Below are positions 53,540 to 62,016 of a stretch of 64,000 nt of DNA, piece by piece. Under the pieces are notes generated by a model. It saw nothing but the letters and a program-made list of their open reading frames with translations. It searched no databases and had not been told where the DNA came from. The position numbers and the translations under genes were made by a program. Within the stretch, counting starts at the first letter, position 1. The number at the start of each line of letters is the position of its first letter. Origin of the DNA: Aurantimicrobium sp. INA4 (GTDB lineage: Bacteria > Actinomycetota > Actinomycetes > Actinomycetales > Microbacteriaceae); the NCBI RefSeq assembly GCF_027924525.1, contig NZ_AP027040.1:1517032-1581031 (forward strand). The letters are read 5' to 3'.

Positions 53540-55154
53540 TCCTCAGGCCTCGGTTGGTCGTGCAAGCGTCCTCCTCGGCTCCGGCACGGTCGTCTCTCGT
53601 GCATTGGGATTCTTCAAGGCCATTATTTTGGCCCAAGCTTTAGGTGTTGTGGCCAGTGCTGGTGCCGATGCGTTCGCCGTCGCGAACCAAATGCCCAACA
53701 GCATCTATGTGCTGGTCTCTGGCGGAGTACTCACCGCCACTTTGGTTCCGGCCATCGTGAAATCTGCCAGCAACTCTGATGGTGGTGCCAGTTACGTCAA
53801 CAAGCTCATGACAATGACCATCCTGGTTTTGCTCGGTGTCACCGCAATAGCCATGATTGCTGCGCCGCTTCTCATCACGCTTTATGCGACCCGCTGGTCT
53901 GCGGATCAGTTGGCGTTGGCAACCGCATTCGCCTACTGGTGTTTGCCACAGATTTTCTTTTATGGGCTCTACACAATCCTCGGTGAGGTTCTCAATGCTC
54001 GCGGCTCCTTTGGGCCATTCACCTGGGCACCCGCACTGAACAACGTCGTTGGAATCCTTGGCATCGTTGCCTTCATGCTGTTGTTTGGTGTTGATACCGC
54101 CGGCGAGCGCAGCGTTGTGGATTGGACCCCAGCCATGGTTGCGGTTTTGGCAGGAAGCGCGACGGCGGGCGTGGCTGCACAGGCACTAATTCTGACTGTC
54201 TTCTGGAAGAAGAATGGGCTGAGCTTTGCGCCAGATTTTGTTTGGCGCGGTGTTGGCCTTCGTGAAACCGGCAAGATGGTCGGCTGGACCTTTGGTGTTG
54301 TGCTGCTGACTCAGCTGAGCATCATTGTTCAAACCAACGTGGTTGCACTTGCTTCAGGCCAAGGTGCGTCGGTGTTCACGATGACCACTGCGTGGCTGAT
54401 TTTCCTGCTGCCACACTCGATTATTGCTGTCTCTATGGGCACGGTCTACTTCACACGAATGAGTAAAGACCATGCAGCTGGCAATCGTGAGGGCATGGCT
54501 GGAGATGCTTCCACTGCGCTGCGTCAGATCGGCTTGTTTATCTGCTGGGCTGCTGCTGGATTATTGGCTGTGGCATTTCCTCTGTCCCGTATTTTCAGTG
54601 AAAACTTCCTCTCGGTGATTAACCTGGGCTGGCTGATCATGGTGCTGGTGCTCGGACTTCCAGCCTTCAGTGCGGTGTATGTCATGTTCCGCATCTTCCT
54701 TGTTCAAGGCAAAGCACCTCTAATGTTTTGGCTCACGGTGTTGCAGGTCGGTGTCTATGTGGTGCTCATTTTGCTGAGCTCTCAGATTTACGTCACCGTG
54801 ATTACCCTGGCAGTGTGTACCTCGCTTGCCATATCCGTCATTATTCAAGCAATTGTGACCTGGGCGGTGCTGCGCAAAACACTTCCTGAGGTTCGTAAAA
54901 GTGGCATTGCCAGCACGGCAGTACGCGGCTACATCGCCGCTGCCATAGCTGGATTTATTGGGCTGATTGTCAGTAACCAATTCGGTTCATTGACAGCCAC
55001 CGGATATGCCCAAGAAAGCATTCTTAACGCGATTGTGGCCATGGTTGGAATTGGTCTGGTCGTGACCGGAGTCTTCCTGCTCTTGTTGTGGATCATGCGG
55101 GTGAAGGAAGTTCACCAATTGTTTGGTCAATTACGGTCCCGCCTGAGCCGATAA
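53532..55154 (+). CDS. murJ: Lipid II flippase MurJ
   Basis: Membrane protein of 540 residues with about 14 helices that flips lipid II, the peptidoglycan precursor. The start GRASVLLGSGTVVSRALGFF and the QMPNSIYVLVSGGVLTATLVP segment are typical. It lacks the C-terminal pseudokinase extension seen in mycobacteria. It overlaps the DUF6049 gene by 8 nt, so both are coupled. Confidence 0.95.
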   Translation: MSNPQASVGRASVLLGSGTVVSRALGFFKAIILAQALGVVASAGADAFAVANQMPNSIYVLVSGGVLTATLVPAIVKSASNSDGGASYVNKLMTMTILVLLGVTAIAMIAAPLLITLYATRWSADQLALATAFAYWCLPQIFFYGLYTILGEVLNARGSFGPFTWAPALNNVVGILGIVAFMLLFGVDTAGERSVVDWTPAMVAVLAGSATAGVAAQALILTVFWKKNGLSFAPDFVWRGVGLRETGKMVGWTFGVVLLTQLSIIVQTNVVALASGQGASVFTMTTAWLIFLLPHSIIAVSMGTVYFTRMSKDHAAGNREGMAGDASTALRQIGLFICWAAAGLLAVAFPLSRIFSENFLSVINLGWLIMVLVLGLPAFSAVYVMFRIFLVQGKAPLMFWLTVLQVGVYVVLILLSSQIYVTVITLAVCTSLAISVIIQAIVTWAVLRKTLPEVRKSGIASTAVRGYIAAAIAGFIGLIVSNQFGSLTATGYAQESILNAIVAMVGIGLVVTGVFLLLLWIMRVKEVHQLFGQLRSRLSR

Positions 55155-55241
55155 CCCCGATTCGGGAATATTCCGCCAGTAGACTGGGTTCTACTCATTG
55201 CCTTACTTTCGGCTGAAATTGCCGCTTTCTAGGAGTGCCTC

Positions 55242-56195
55242 GTGCGTCAAGTCATCATTATTGGTTCCGGTCCTGCCGGATACACCGCTGCGATTTATGC
55301 TGCACGCGCGAACTTTAAGCCTCTCGTTATTGCCAGCTCCGTCGAAGCAGGCGGTGAACTGATGAACACCACTGAGGTTGAGAACTTCCCCGGCTTCCCT
55401 GAGGGAATCATGGGGCCAGACCTGATGATGAAGATGCAGGAACAGGCAGAAAAGTTCGGTGCAGAAGTTCTACTCGATGATGTTGTCAGTGTTGAGCTCT
55501 CCGGCGACGTCAAGCGCGTAGTAACCGGTGGCGGTCAGACTTTTGAAGCGCTTTCTGTGATTTTTGCTACCGGATCTGCTTACCGCAAGCTTGGCTTGGA
55601 GGGCGAAGACCGCCTCTCCGGTCACGGTGTTTCCTGGTGTGCAACCTGCGATGGCTTCTTCTTCCGACAGAAGACCGTTGCCATTGTTGGCGGTGGCGAC
55701 TCCGCTATGGAAGAAGCTAACTTCCTCACGCGTTTTGCTGACAAGGTCTATGTCATTCACCGCTCAGAGACACTGCGTGCATCCAAGATCATGCAAGACC
55801 GTGCACACGCGAACCCCAAGATTGAATTCCTGTGGAACTCGACGATTGATTCCATCAACGGTGAGAGAAACCTGACTTCAGTGACACTGAAGAACACGGT
55901 CACTGGTGACCTCAGCGAACTCCCCCTCGACGGGCTCTTCATCGCCATTGGTAATGACCCTCGTACCCAGCTCATTCATGGTCAGCTTGACCTCACCCCG
56001 GAAGGCACCATTGCCGTCAAGGGTCGCACCTCCATGACCAACCTGACCGGTGTTTTTGCCGCAGGTGACGTCATTGACCCCACATATCGCCAGGCTGTCA
56101 CTGCTGCCGCCAGTGGAACTGTCGCAGCCTTAGACGCCGAGCACTACCTCCAATCACTTCCTGTCGAAACCCTCGCACAGGCCGCAAACAACTAA
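55242..56195 (+). CDS. trxB: Thioredoxin-disulfide reductase
   Basis: NADPH-dependent flavoprotein of 317 residues that reduces thioredoxin. The FAD motif is IIGSGPAGYTAAIYAARA (6-23). The redox pair is Cys133 and Cys136 in WCATCDG. The NADPH motif is VGGGDSAMEEA, and the C-terminus has GVFAAGDVIDPTYRQAVTAA. The start is GTG 55242 with AGGAG at 55231-55235. A -10-like TAGACT lies at 55180-55185. trxA follows after 27 nt. Confidence 0.96.
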   Translation: MRQVIIIGSGPAGYTAAIYAARANFKPLVIASSVEAGGELMNTTEVENFPGFPEGIMGPDLMMKMQEQAEKFGAEVLLDDVVSVELSGDVKRVVTGGGQTFEALSVIFATGSAYRKLGLEGEDRLSGHGVSWCATCDGFFFRQKTVAIVGGGDSAMEEANFLTRFADKVYVIHRSETLRASKIMQDRAHANPKIEFLWNSTIDSINGERNLTSVTLKNTVTGDLSELPLDGLFIAIGNDPRTQLIHGQLDLTPEGTIAVKGRTSMTNLTGVFAAGDVIDPTYRQAVTAAASGTVAALDAEHYLQSLPVETLAQAANN

Positions 56196-56222
56196 GCAAC
56201 GTTTTACGACTAAGGAGAAATC

Positions 56223-56549
56223 ATGTCTGCAGCACCCGCAGTAACTGACGCAAGCTTTGACGCAGACGTCCTCAAGAGCACTAAGCCTGTTCTCGTGGAC
56301 TTCTGGGCAGAATGGTGCGGCCCCTGCCGCGCCGTAGGACCCATCCTCGACCAGCTTCGAGCTGAGCACGGTGACAAGCTGGAAATCGTCAAGCTCAACG
56401 TGGATGAGAACCCTCAGACCGCGATGGCTTACCAAATCACCTCAATTCCTGCGATGAAAGTTTTCGTCAACGGTGAGGTCGCAAAGACCATCATTGGTGC
56501 GAAGCCCAAGCCTGCTCTCGAGCACGATCTGGCTGACTTCATCGGCTAA
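56223..56549 (+). CDS. trxA: Thioredoxin
   Basis: Small redox protein of 108 residues. The active site is WCGPC (Cys32, Cys35), flanked by VDFWAEWCGPCRAVGP, and the cis-Pro loop is ITSIPAMKVFVNGE. AAGGAGAAA precedes the ATG. It forms an operon with trxB. Confidence 0.97.
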   Translation: MSAAPAVTDASFDADVLKSTKPVLVDFWAEWCGPCRAVGPILDQLRAEHGDKLEIVKLNVDENPQTAMAYQITSIPAMKVFVNGEVAKTIIGAKPKPALEHDLADFIG

Positions 56550-56560
56550 TTCGCTTCTCA

Positions 56561-56598
56561 GCAGGGGGCCGTCGGGGTTGATCCCGGCGGCCCCCTGC
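56561..56598 (+). terminator. Terminator of trxB-trxA
   Basis: Arms 56561-56576 and 56583-56598 form a 16-bp GC-rich stem with one T-G pair and a 6-nt loop. A short T run does not follow at once. Confidence 0.75.
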
Positions 56599-56633
56599 AT
56601 TTAACCGCTGTTTTTCCCAACTACGATTGTTCT

Positions 56634-57953
56634 GTGGCCGAGACTAACGAGACGGGTCAAGAAATCAACCTTGACCCCTGGTTCAATCATTACGCCAGCC
56701 GAACCTCCGGTCTGAGCGCCTCTGAAGTGCGCGCGCTTTTCGCGGTTGCCTCACGCCCAGAAGTTGTCTCCCTTGCCGGTGGAATGCCCTATGTTCGGGC
56801 TCTTCCCGAGTCTTTAGTCAACGGTGCTCTCGAGAAGGTCATGAGCGAGAACGGCCCCATGGCGATGCAGTATGGCTCAGGCCAAGGAGTTCCAGCGCTG
56901 CGTGAGCAAATCCTCGAAATCATGGCACTTGAAGGCATTAACGCCTCCGTTGACGACGTGGTCGTCACCACGGGTAGCCAGCAGGCTTTGGATTTGGTCA
57001 CCAAGCTTTTCATTGATCCCGGTGACGTGATTCTTGCTGAAGCACCCAGTTATGTCGGCGCTATCGGTGTTTTTCGCAGTTACCAAGCTGATGTCGTGCA
57101 TGTCCTCATGGATGAGCACGGGCTGATCCCACAGAAATTACGTGAGGCCATTGCGCAGGTTCAGGCGTCTGGGCGCACCATCAAGTTTTTGTACACCATC
57201 CCAAACTTTCACAACCCTGCCGGTGTAACGCTCTCCGCTGAGCGTCGTCCTGAAATTCTTCAGATTTGTCAGGACAACGGCATTCTCGTCCTGGAAGACA
57301 ACCCCTACGGTCTTCTTTCTTTCGAGGAAGATGTTCCACCCGCCATTCGTTCTTTGAATGAGGACGGCGTGATTTATTTGGGGTCCTTCTCCAAGACTTT
57401 GGCTCCCGGTTTCCGTGTGGGGTGGGCTTTAGCTCCCCACGCCATCCGAGAAAAGCTCGTTTTGGCTGCTGAATCAGCAATTTTGTGCCCCAGCTCGTTT
57501 AGCCAAATGGTGATTAGTGAATATTTGAGCCAAGCGGACTGGAAAGGCCAGATCGAAACATTCCGTGGTGTCTATAAAGAACGCCGTGATGCAATGTTGG
57601 ATGCGCTGAATGAGTATTTGCCTGATTTGAGCTGGAATGTTCCCAACGGTGGGTTTTACATCTGGTGCACACTGCCTGAGAACCTTGATTCCAAGGCGAT
57701 GCTGCCTCGCGCAGTCTCGGAACTTGTTGCGTACACACCTGGGACAGCATTCTTTGCCGATGGAACAGGCCGCCAGAACATTCGCCTGTCTTTCTGCTAC
57801 CCCACACCAGAGAACATCAGAATCGGTATTCGACGTCTTGCCACAGTCATTCGCGGTGAACTAGACCTGCTCGCCGATTTTGCCGGAACTGGTTCTCTCA
57901 TTGCTGCTCACGGTGACGATAACGTCATTGCTCCTCCACCAGATCTCAGCTAG
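56634..57953 (+). CDS. PLP-dependent aminotransferase, class I fold (LysN/ARO8-like)
   Basis: Aminotransferase of 439 residues resembling 2-aminoadipate/aromatic aminotransferases and the catalytic part of MocR proteins. It has SLAGGMPYVRALP, QYGSGQGVPALREQI, LYTIPNFHNPAGVTLS, DNPYGLL and the PLP-binding Lys254 in YLGSFSKTLAPGFRVGW. No DNA-binding domain is attached. The start is GTG 56634, with TACGAT (56622-56627) exactly 6 nt upstream. Its substrate is unknown. ddl follows 14 nt later and may be cotranscribed. Confidence 0.9.
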   Translation: MAETNETGQEINLDPWFNHYASRTSGLSASEVRALFAVASRPEVVSLAGGMPYVRALPESLVNGALEKVMSENGPMAMQYGSGQGVPALREQILEIMALEGINASVDDVVVTTGSQQALDLVTKLFIDPGDVILAEAPSYVGAIGVFRSYQADVVHVLMDEHGLIPQKLREAIAQVQASGRTIKFLYTIPNFHNPAGVTLSAERRPEILQICQDNGILVLEDNPYGLLSFEEDVPPAIRSLNEDGVIYLGSFSKTLAPGFRVGWALAPHAIREKLVLAAESAILCPSSFSQMVISEYLSQADWKGQIETFRGVYKERRDAMLDALNEYLPDLSWNVPNGGFYIWCTLPENLDSKAMLPRAVSELVAYTPGTAFFADGTGRQNIRLSFCYPTPENIRIGIRRLATVIRGELDLLADFAGTGSLIAAHGDDNVIAPPPDLS

Positions 57954-57967
57954 GAAACGAGGCCACT

Positions 57968-58909
57968 ATGTCTTCTCTCACCATTGCGGTTCTTTCCGGA
58001 GGAATCTCTCACGAGCGTGAAGTGTCGTTACGCTCTGGTCGACGTGTTGCCGATGCGCTGATTGCACGCGGTCACAATGTGACCATCATTGACCCAGATG
58101 CTTCGTTGTTTGCCACGCTTGCCACGCTCAAGCCAGATGTGGTGTGGCCCGCATTGCACGGAGCAAGCGGTGAAGACGGTGCCATTCTTGATTTGCTCCG
58201 AGCAGCTGGTTACTCCTATGTTGGCCCCTCTGCCCAGGCAGCCCGTTTGGCATGGTCCAAGCCAGTTGCCAAAACTTTAGTGTCTCGGGCTGGAGTGGCC
58301 ACTGCCCCTTCGCTGACTATTGCGCGTGAAGCGTTCCGTGAACTTGGTGCCGGTTCTGTTTTGGAATTAATTAGCTCTGAACTGGGAAATCATGTCGTGG
58401 TTAAGCCTGCTTCAGGTGGATCTGCACAGGGTGTCTCCATCGTTACTCAGGCAGAAGACCTGCCGCGTGCGATGGTGGATGCATTTACGTATCACGACGT
58501 TGCCCTGATTGAAAAATACATTTCCGGCACGGAAGTCGCCGTGACTGTCACTGATGGCCCTTCTGGGGCACAAGCCCTGCCCGCAGTGGAAATCGTCCCA
58601 CTGGAGGGCGTATATAGCTTTGAGGCCCGCTACAACGCCGGGGAGACCACGTTCTTTGTCCCTGCTCGCTTGTCAGATCAGGTTTCAGCAGCGATTGCCT
58701 CGGCTGCCGTGACGGTGCACGAAACTCTGGGGCTCTCACAGATCTCCCGAATCGACCTCATCGTGGATGACTCCGGGGTTCCCTGGTTCTTAGAAGCGAA
58801 CTCCCTGCCCGGGCTTACCGAGACGTCAAGTGCTCCACTCGCGATTGAAGCATCCGGTGTAGATGTTGGCGCACTCTACGAAGCACTCGCCCGCGCAGCA
58901 CAAAACTAG
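57968..58909 (+). CDS. ddl: D-alanine-D-alanine ligase
   Basis: ATP-grasp ligase of 313 residues making D-Ala-D-Ala for peptidoglycan. The start AVLSGGISHEREVSLRSGR is diagnostic. VVKPASGGSAQGVSIV is the ATP-binding loop, and FLEANSLPGLTETS is the metal-binding end. The family splits into Ddl forms; the sequence fits an ordinary D-Ala-adding one, though without modelling a D-lactate form cannot be strictly excluded. Confidence 0.92.
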   Translation: MSSLTIAVLSGGISHEREVSLRSGRRVADALIARGHNVTIIDPDASLFATLATLKPDVVWPALHGASGEDGAILDLLRAAGYSYVGPSAQAARLAWSKPVAKTLVSRAGVATAPSLTIAREAFRELGAGSVLELISSELGNHVVVKPASGGSAQGVSIVTQAEDLPRAMVDAFTYHDVALIEKYISGTEVAVTVTDGPSGAQALPAVEIVPLEGVYSFEARYNAGETTFFVPARLSDQVSAAIASAAVTVHETLGLSQISRIDLIVDDSGVPWFLEANSLPGLTETSSAPLAIEASGVDVGALYEALARAAQN

Positions 58910-58924
58910 GGCACTAGGCCCCCC

Positions 58925-58939
58925 GTTTCACGTGGAAAC
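58925..58939. other. Degenerate parS site
   Basis: GTTTCACGTGGAAAC matches the parS core with one inserted G. It lies at the very end of parB and overlaps its stop codon by one base. Confidence 0.5.
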
Positions 58940-59901
58940 TAGTTGCTACCGAACGGAGTCTCACCGAGCTCGGTGAGGATTCTGTTGAGGTCGCCGATGG
59001 TTGCAAATTCGATGCTGATCAGGCCTTTTTTAGCGCTCAAGGAGATTTTCACACGTGTATCTAGGCGATCTCCGAGCCGCTCAGCAATCTCGTCGAGGTG
59101 ACCGCGACGTGTTCCCGCTACAGGCTTAGGCTTCTTGGCTGTGGGGGCCTCGCCTGCGAGCGCCTCGGCGGCGCGAACAGAGAGATCCTCGTTGACGATC
59201 TTGTCGGCGAGGCGCTGCATGGCCTCTGGGTCTGAAACAGACAAGATGGCACGCGCGTGGCCTGCGCTCAGAACACCGGCAGCCACCCGCTTTTGAACTA
59301 GCGGTGGAAGACGAAGCAAACGGATGGTGTTAGAGATCTGGGGACGAGAGCGTCCGATGCGTTCAGCGAGCTGCTCTTGAGTAATTCCAAAGTCAGCCAT
59401 GAGCTGCTGGTATGCCGAAGCTTCTTCCAGTGGGTTCAGTTGTGAGCGGTGCAGATTCTCCAGCAGTGCGTCACGAAGCATGTCTTCGTCAGCGGTCTCG
59501 CGAATGATGACAGGAATCTGCTCGAGACCCACTTCTTTCGACGCGCGCAGACGGCGTTCACCCATGATGAGTTCGTAATTGTCGGACCCGGGAATGCTGC
59601 GCACAACGATGGGCTGCAAGATGCCAATTTCGCGGATGCTGTGAACCAGTTCAGCTAGGTCTTCAGGGTTGAATACCTTACGAGGCTGCTGAGGGTTAGG
59701 AACCACCAGGTTGGGGGAGATGTAAGCAAGGCGTGCACCGGGAACCTCAACCAGCTCTTTTTGTTGCTCTGATGCAACAGGGATGGACCCTGTTGCTGTT
59801 TGGTCGGGGAAAAAGACATCTACCGGTCGCTCAGCATTGGGTGCAGTAGGAATGAGCGAACCAATGCCTCGGCCCAAGCCTGTGCGCTTATTCGTTGCCA
59901 T
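58939..59901 (-). CDS. parB: Chromosome partitioning protein ParB
   Basis: CTP-dependent clamp of 320 residues that loads on parS and spreads. The N-terminal part has RTGLGRGIGSLIPT, then PNPQQPRKVFNPEDLAELVHSI and the CTPase motif MGERRLRASKEVG. The helix-turn-helix is ITQEQLAERIGRSRPQISNTIRLL. I chose ATG 59901, which overlaps parA by 14 nt; the longer frame only extends into parA. Confidence 0.95.
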   Translation of the reverse strand: MATNKRTGLGRGIGSLIPTAPNAERPVDVFFPDQTATGSIPVASEQQKELVEVPGARLAYISPNLVVPNPQQPRKVFNPEDLAELVHSIREIGILQPIVVRSIPGSDNYELIMGERRLRASKEVGLEQIPVIIRETADEDMLRDALLENLHRSQLNPLEEASAYQQLMADFGITQEQLAERIGRSRPQISNTIRLLRLPPLVQKRVAAGVLSAGHARAILSVSDPEAMQRLADKIVNEDLSVRAAEALAGEAPTAKKPKPVAGTRRGHLDEIAERLGDRLDTRVKISLSAKKGLISIEFATIGDLNRILTELGETPFGSN

Positions 59902-60841
59902 GTGTGGCCTCCTGTGCTGGGGAACGATGTGAAGGTGGTGCGCCGCGCAGAGCAATCTCGTGGGCAGCCTCAATGTAAGAAATGGAGCCAACAGACATTG
60001 TGTCGTAGCTCACGACAGTCTGGCTGTAGCTGGGGGCTTCAGAAACACGCACTGCCCGAGGAATGACAGCTTTAAGAACTTGCTGGGGGAAGTGTGTGCG
60101 CACGTCCTCTGCTACCTCGTGAGCCAATCTGGTTCTGCTATCAAACATGGTGAGCAAGATTGTGGACACCTGAAGGTAGGGGTTGAGGCCCTGGTTGATC
60201 ATCTCAATGGTGTTGAGCAGCTGGGACAGCCCCTCGAGAGCGTAGTACTCGCACTGAATGGGGATTAATACCTCGCGTGCGCAGGTAAACGCATTAATGG
60301 TGAGCAACCCTAATGAGGGTGGGCAGTCGATGAAAACGTAGTTGTAGTCATTGCCGGGGCTAGCGAAAAGCTGTTCCAGTGCGTCACGCAGCAAATATTC
60401 GCGGCGCTCGCGCCCATACATTTGAAGTTCTGCCCCAGCAAGGTCCAGGTTGGAGGGCGCGCAATACAGCTCGCCTTCTTCTGTGCTCTTTTGAATAACG
60501 TCTACGAGTGGTTTTCCCTCGACGAGGACGTCATAAATGCTGGGGATGTCCCCATGGTGTTCAATTCCCAGAGCCGTAGAAGCATTTCCTTGGGGATCGA
60601 GATCAATAACGAGTACTTTGGCGCCAAAGCGAGCCAGGGCCGCTGCAATGTTGACCGTGGTGGTGGTTTTACCCACTCCACCTTTTTGGTTGGAGACCGT
60701 AAAGACGCGAGGGCGCTGGGGAAGCGGCGGCGGTGTTTGATCCAGGATTCGACGTCGTGCCGTCAGGTCACTGAGTTCCTTAGCTAACGGAGAATCAACG
60801 TCAACAGTTGACGTTGTGCTCGTTTCTTCAGGATGTTTCAC
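59888..60841 (-). CDS. parA: Chromosome partitioning ATPase ParA
   Basis: Deviant Walker ATPase of 317 residues that drives origin segregation. The P loop is SNQKGGVGKTTTTVN near 50-64, followed by LVIDLDPQGNAST and FIDCPPSLGLLT. An N-terminal extension of about 45 residues precedes the core. The start is GTG 60841, which lies inside a parS site; AAAGG lies just upstream. ParB binding there could affect its own operon's expression. Confidence 0.93.
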   Translation of the reverse strand: MKHPEETSTTSTVDVDSPLAKELSDLTARRRILDQTPPPLPQRPRVFTVSNQKGGVGKTTTTVNIAAALARFGAKVLVIDLDPQGNASTALGIEHHGDIPSIYDVLVEGKPLVDVIQKSTEEGELYCAPSNLDLAGAELQMYGRERREYLLRDALEQLFASPGNDYNYVFIDCPPSLGLLTINAFTCAREVLIPIQCEYYALEGLSQLLNTIEMINQGLNPYLQVSTILLTMFDSRTRLAHEVAEDVRTHFPQQVLKAVIPRAVRVSEAPSYSQTVVSYDTMSVGSISYIEAAHEIALRGAPPSHRSPAQEATHGNE

Positions 60842-60849
60842 GTGAAACC
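60834..60849. other. parS site overlapping the parA start
   Basis: TGTTTCACGTGAAACC is the parS consensus with one end-base change. The GTG start codon of parA (60839-60841) lies in its centre. Confidence 0.9.
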
Positions 60850-60878
60850 TTTACCTCGGTGGTGTGGAGATTGCGGAC

Positions 60879-61505
60879 CTACTCAACTGTAGCCCGAACC
60901 ACCCTTGTTACGTCATCGAGGAGACCCTCACCCAGGGTCAGGACCTCGACGTTGTGCAGTTTGAATGCTTTGATTTGCTTGGCAGCCGCCTCAATTTCAG
61001 CCTGAGCGCCGGCGCCCTTCATCAACACGAGTTCTCCACCTGGACGAACGAGGGGCACTGTCATGGGGATCAGTTTCTTCAACGCGCTGACAGCCCGTGC
61101 TGTGACCTGGTCAAGCAATACGTCACGGCGGACGTCTTCTGCACGATCACGGACAACAGTGACGTTGGTGAGGCCCAGAGCGACTACCTGATCATTCAGC
61201 CATGCGGTGCGGCGCTCCATGGGCTCAATGAGGGTAAAGTCCACATCTGGGCGAGCAATAGCAAGAACAAGGCCGGGGAGGCCCGCTCCGCTGCCCACGT
61301 CGCCGACACGACCATGGAGAAGTGGCGCAACAACGGCACAGTTGAGGATATGGCGAGTCCACAGCCGAGGAAGCTCAAGCGGGCCGATAAGACCGAGTTC
61401 CTCACCATATTGCGCAAGATTGGCCGTAAATTGGCGCGCTACATCAATCTGTTCGCCAAAAATCTGAGCCGCTTGAGCTGGCTCCGCTTCATATTCCGAA
61501 GTCAA
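60879..61505 (-). CDS. rsmG: 16S rRNA (guanine-527-N7) methyltransferase
   Basis: SAM-dependent enzyme of 208 residues that modifies G527 of 16S rRNA. It has LPRLWTRHILNCAVVAPLL, the SAM motif VGDVGSGAGLPGLVLAIARP and ARAVSALKKLIPM. The likely start is TTG 61505, directly adjacent to a parS site; no ATG or GTG is available without losing conserved residues. The dependence on TTG suggests low expression. Confidence 0.93.
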   Translation of the reverse strand: MTSEYEAEPAQAAQIFGEQIDVARQFTANLAQYGEELGLIGPLELPRLWTRHILNCAVVAPLLHGRVGDVGSGAGLPGLVLAIARPDVDFTLIEPMERRTAWLNDQVVALGLTNVTVVRDRAEDVRRDVLLDQVTARAVSALKKLIPMTVPLVRPGGELVLMKGAGAQAEIEAAAKQIKAFKLHNVEVLTLGEGLLDDVTRVVRATVE

Positions 61506-61521
61506 TGTTTCACGTGAAACT
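61506..61521. other. parS site between khpB and rsmG
   Basis: TGTTTCACGTGAAACT fits the parS consensus at 15 of 16 bases. It overlaps the khpB stop codon (61520-61522) and abuts the rsmG start. Confidence 0.92.
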
Positions 61522-62014
61522 ATTTGCCGGCAGTGATGACGGTGTGACGGTCTTTGCCCTCGCCGTCAGAGTGAGACACCAGGCCTCGTTCGCTCACAAG
61601 ATCGTGCACAAGCTTGCGTTCGTAGGAGCTCATGGGAGGAAGTGCGGCTGCTGAAGCGCCGTTTTCCAGGCGAGCAGCTGCTGCATCCACGAGTGCTGCG
61701 AGTTCCTGTTCTCGAGTTTGGCGTGAGCCACCCACGTCAAGGATGAGGCGAGAGAACTGTCCGGTCTTGTTCTGAACAGCAAGACGAGTGAGTTCTTGCA
61801 GTGCCGCTACGGTTTCGGGGCGTGAAAGAACACGAACGTTTCCCTGCTCTGAAGCGGTTACAGAGACGTAGGCACGACCATTACGGGCGTCTATGTCCAG
61901 ATCTCCGTCTAAATCGGCGATGTCGAGCAGTTCTTCGATGTAATCAGCGGCGACATCACCCTCGTTTTCGAGGTCTTTGAGGCTTGGTGCTGCTTTTGCT
62001 TCGGTTTCAGACAC
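61520..62014 (-). CDS. khpB: KH/R3H RNA-binding protein (Jag/KhpB)
   Basis: RNA-binding protein of 164 residues. The KH domain has VTASEQGNVRVLSRPETVAALQELTRL region residues, and R3H has LPPMSSYERKLVHDLVSERG. The Jag_N domain of Firmicutes is absent, as is usual in actinobacteria. It lies 2 nt after yidC and is thought to act on RNAs for division and envelope proteins. Confidence 0.93.
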   Translation of the reverse strand: MSETEAKAAPSLKDLENEGDVAADYIEELLDIADLDGDLDIDARNGRAYVSVTASEQGNVRVLSRPETVAALQELTRLAVQNKTGQFSRLILDVGGSRQTREQELAALVDAAAARLENGASAAALPPMSSYERKLVHDLVSERGLVSHSDGEGKDRHTVITAGK

Positions 62015-62016
62015 GG

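Noticed and set aside
60864..61517. Plus-strand frame of 217 codons opposite rsmG
   Set aside because: rsmG has clear family motifs on the minus strand; this frame has none.
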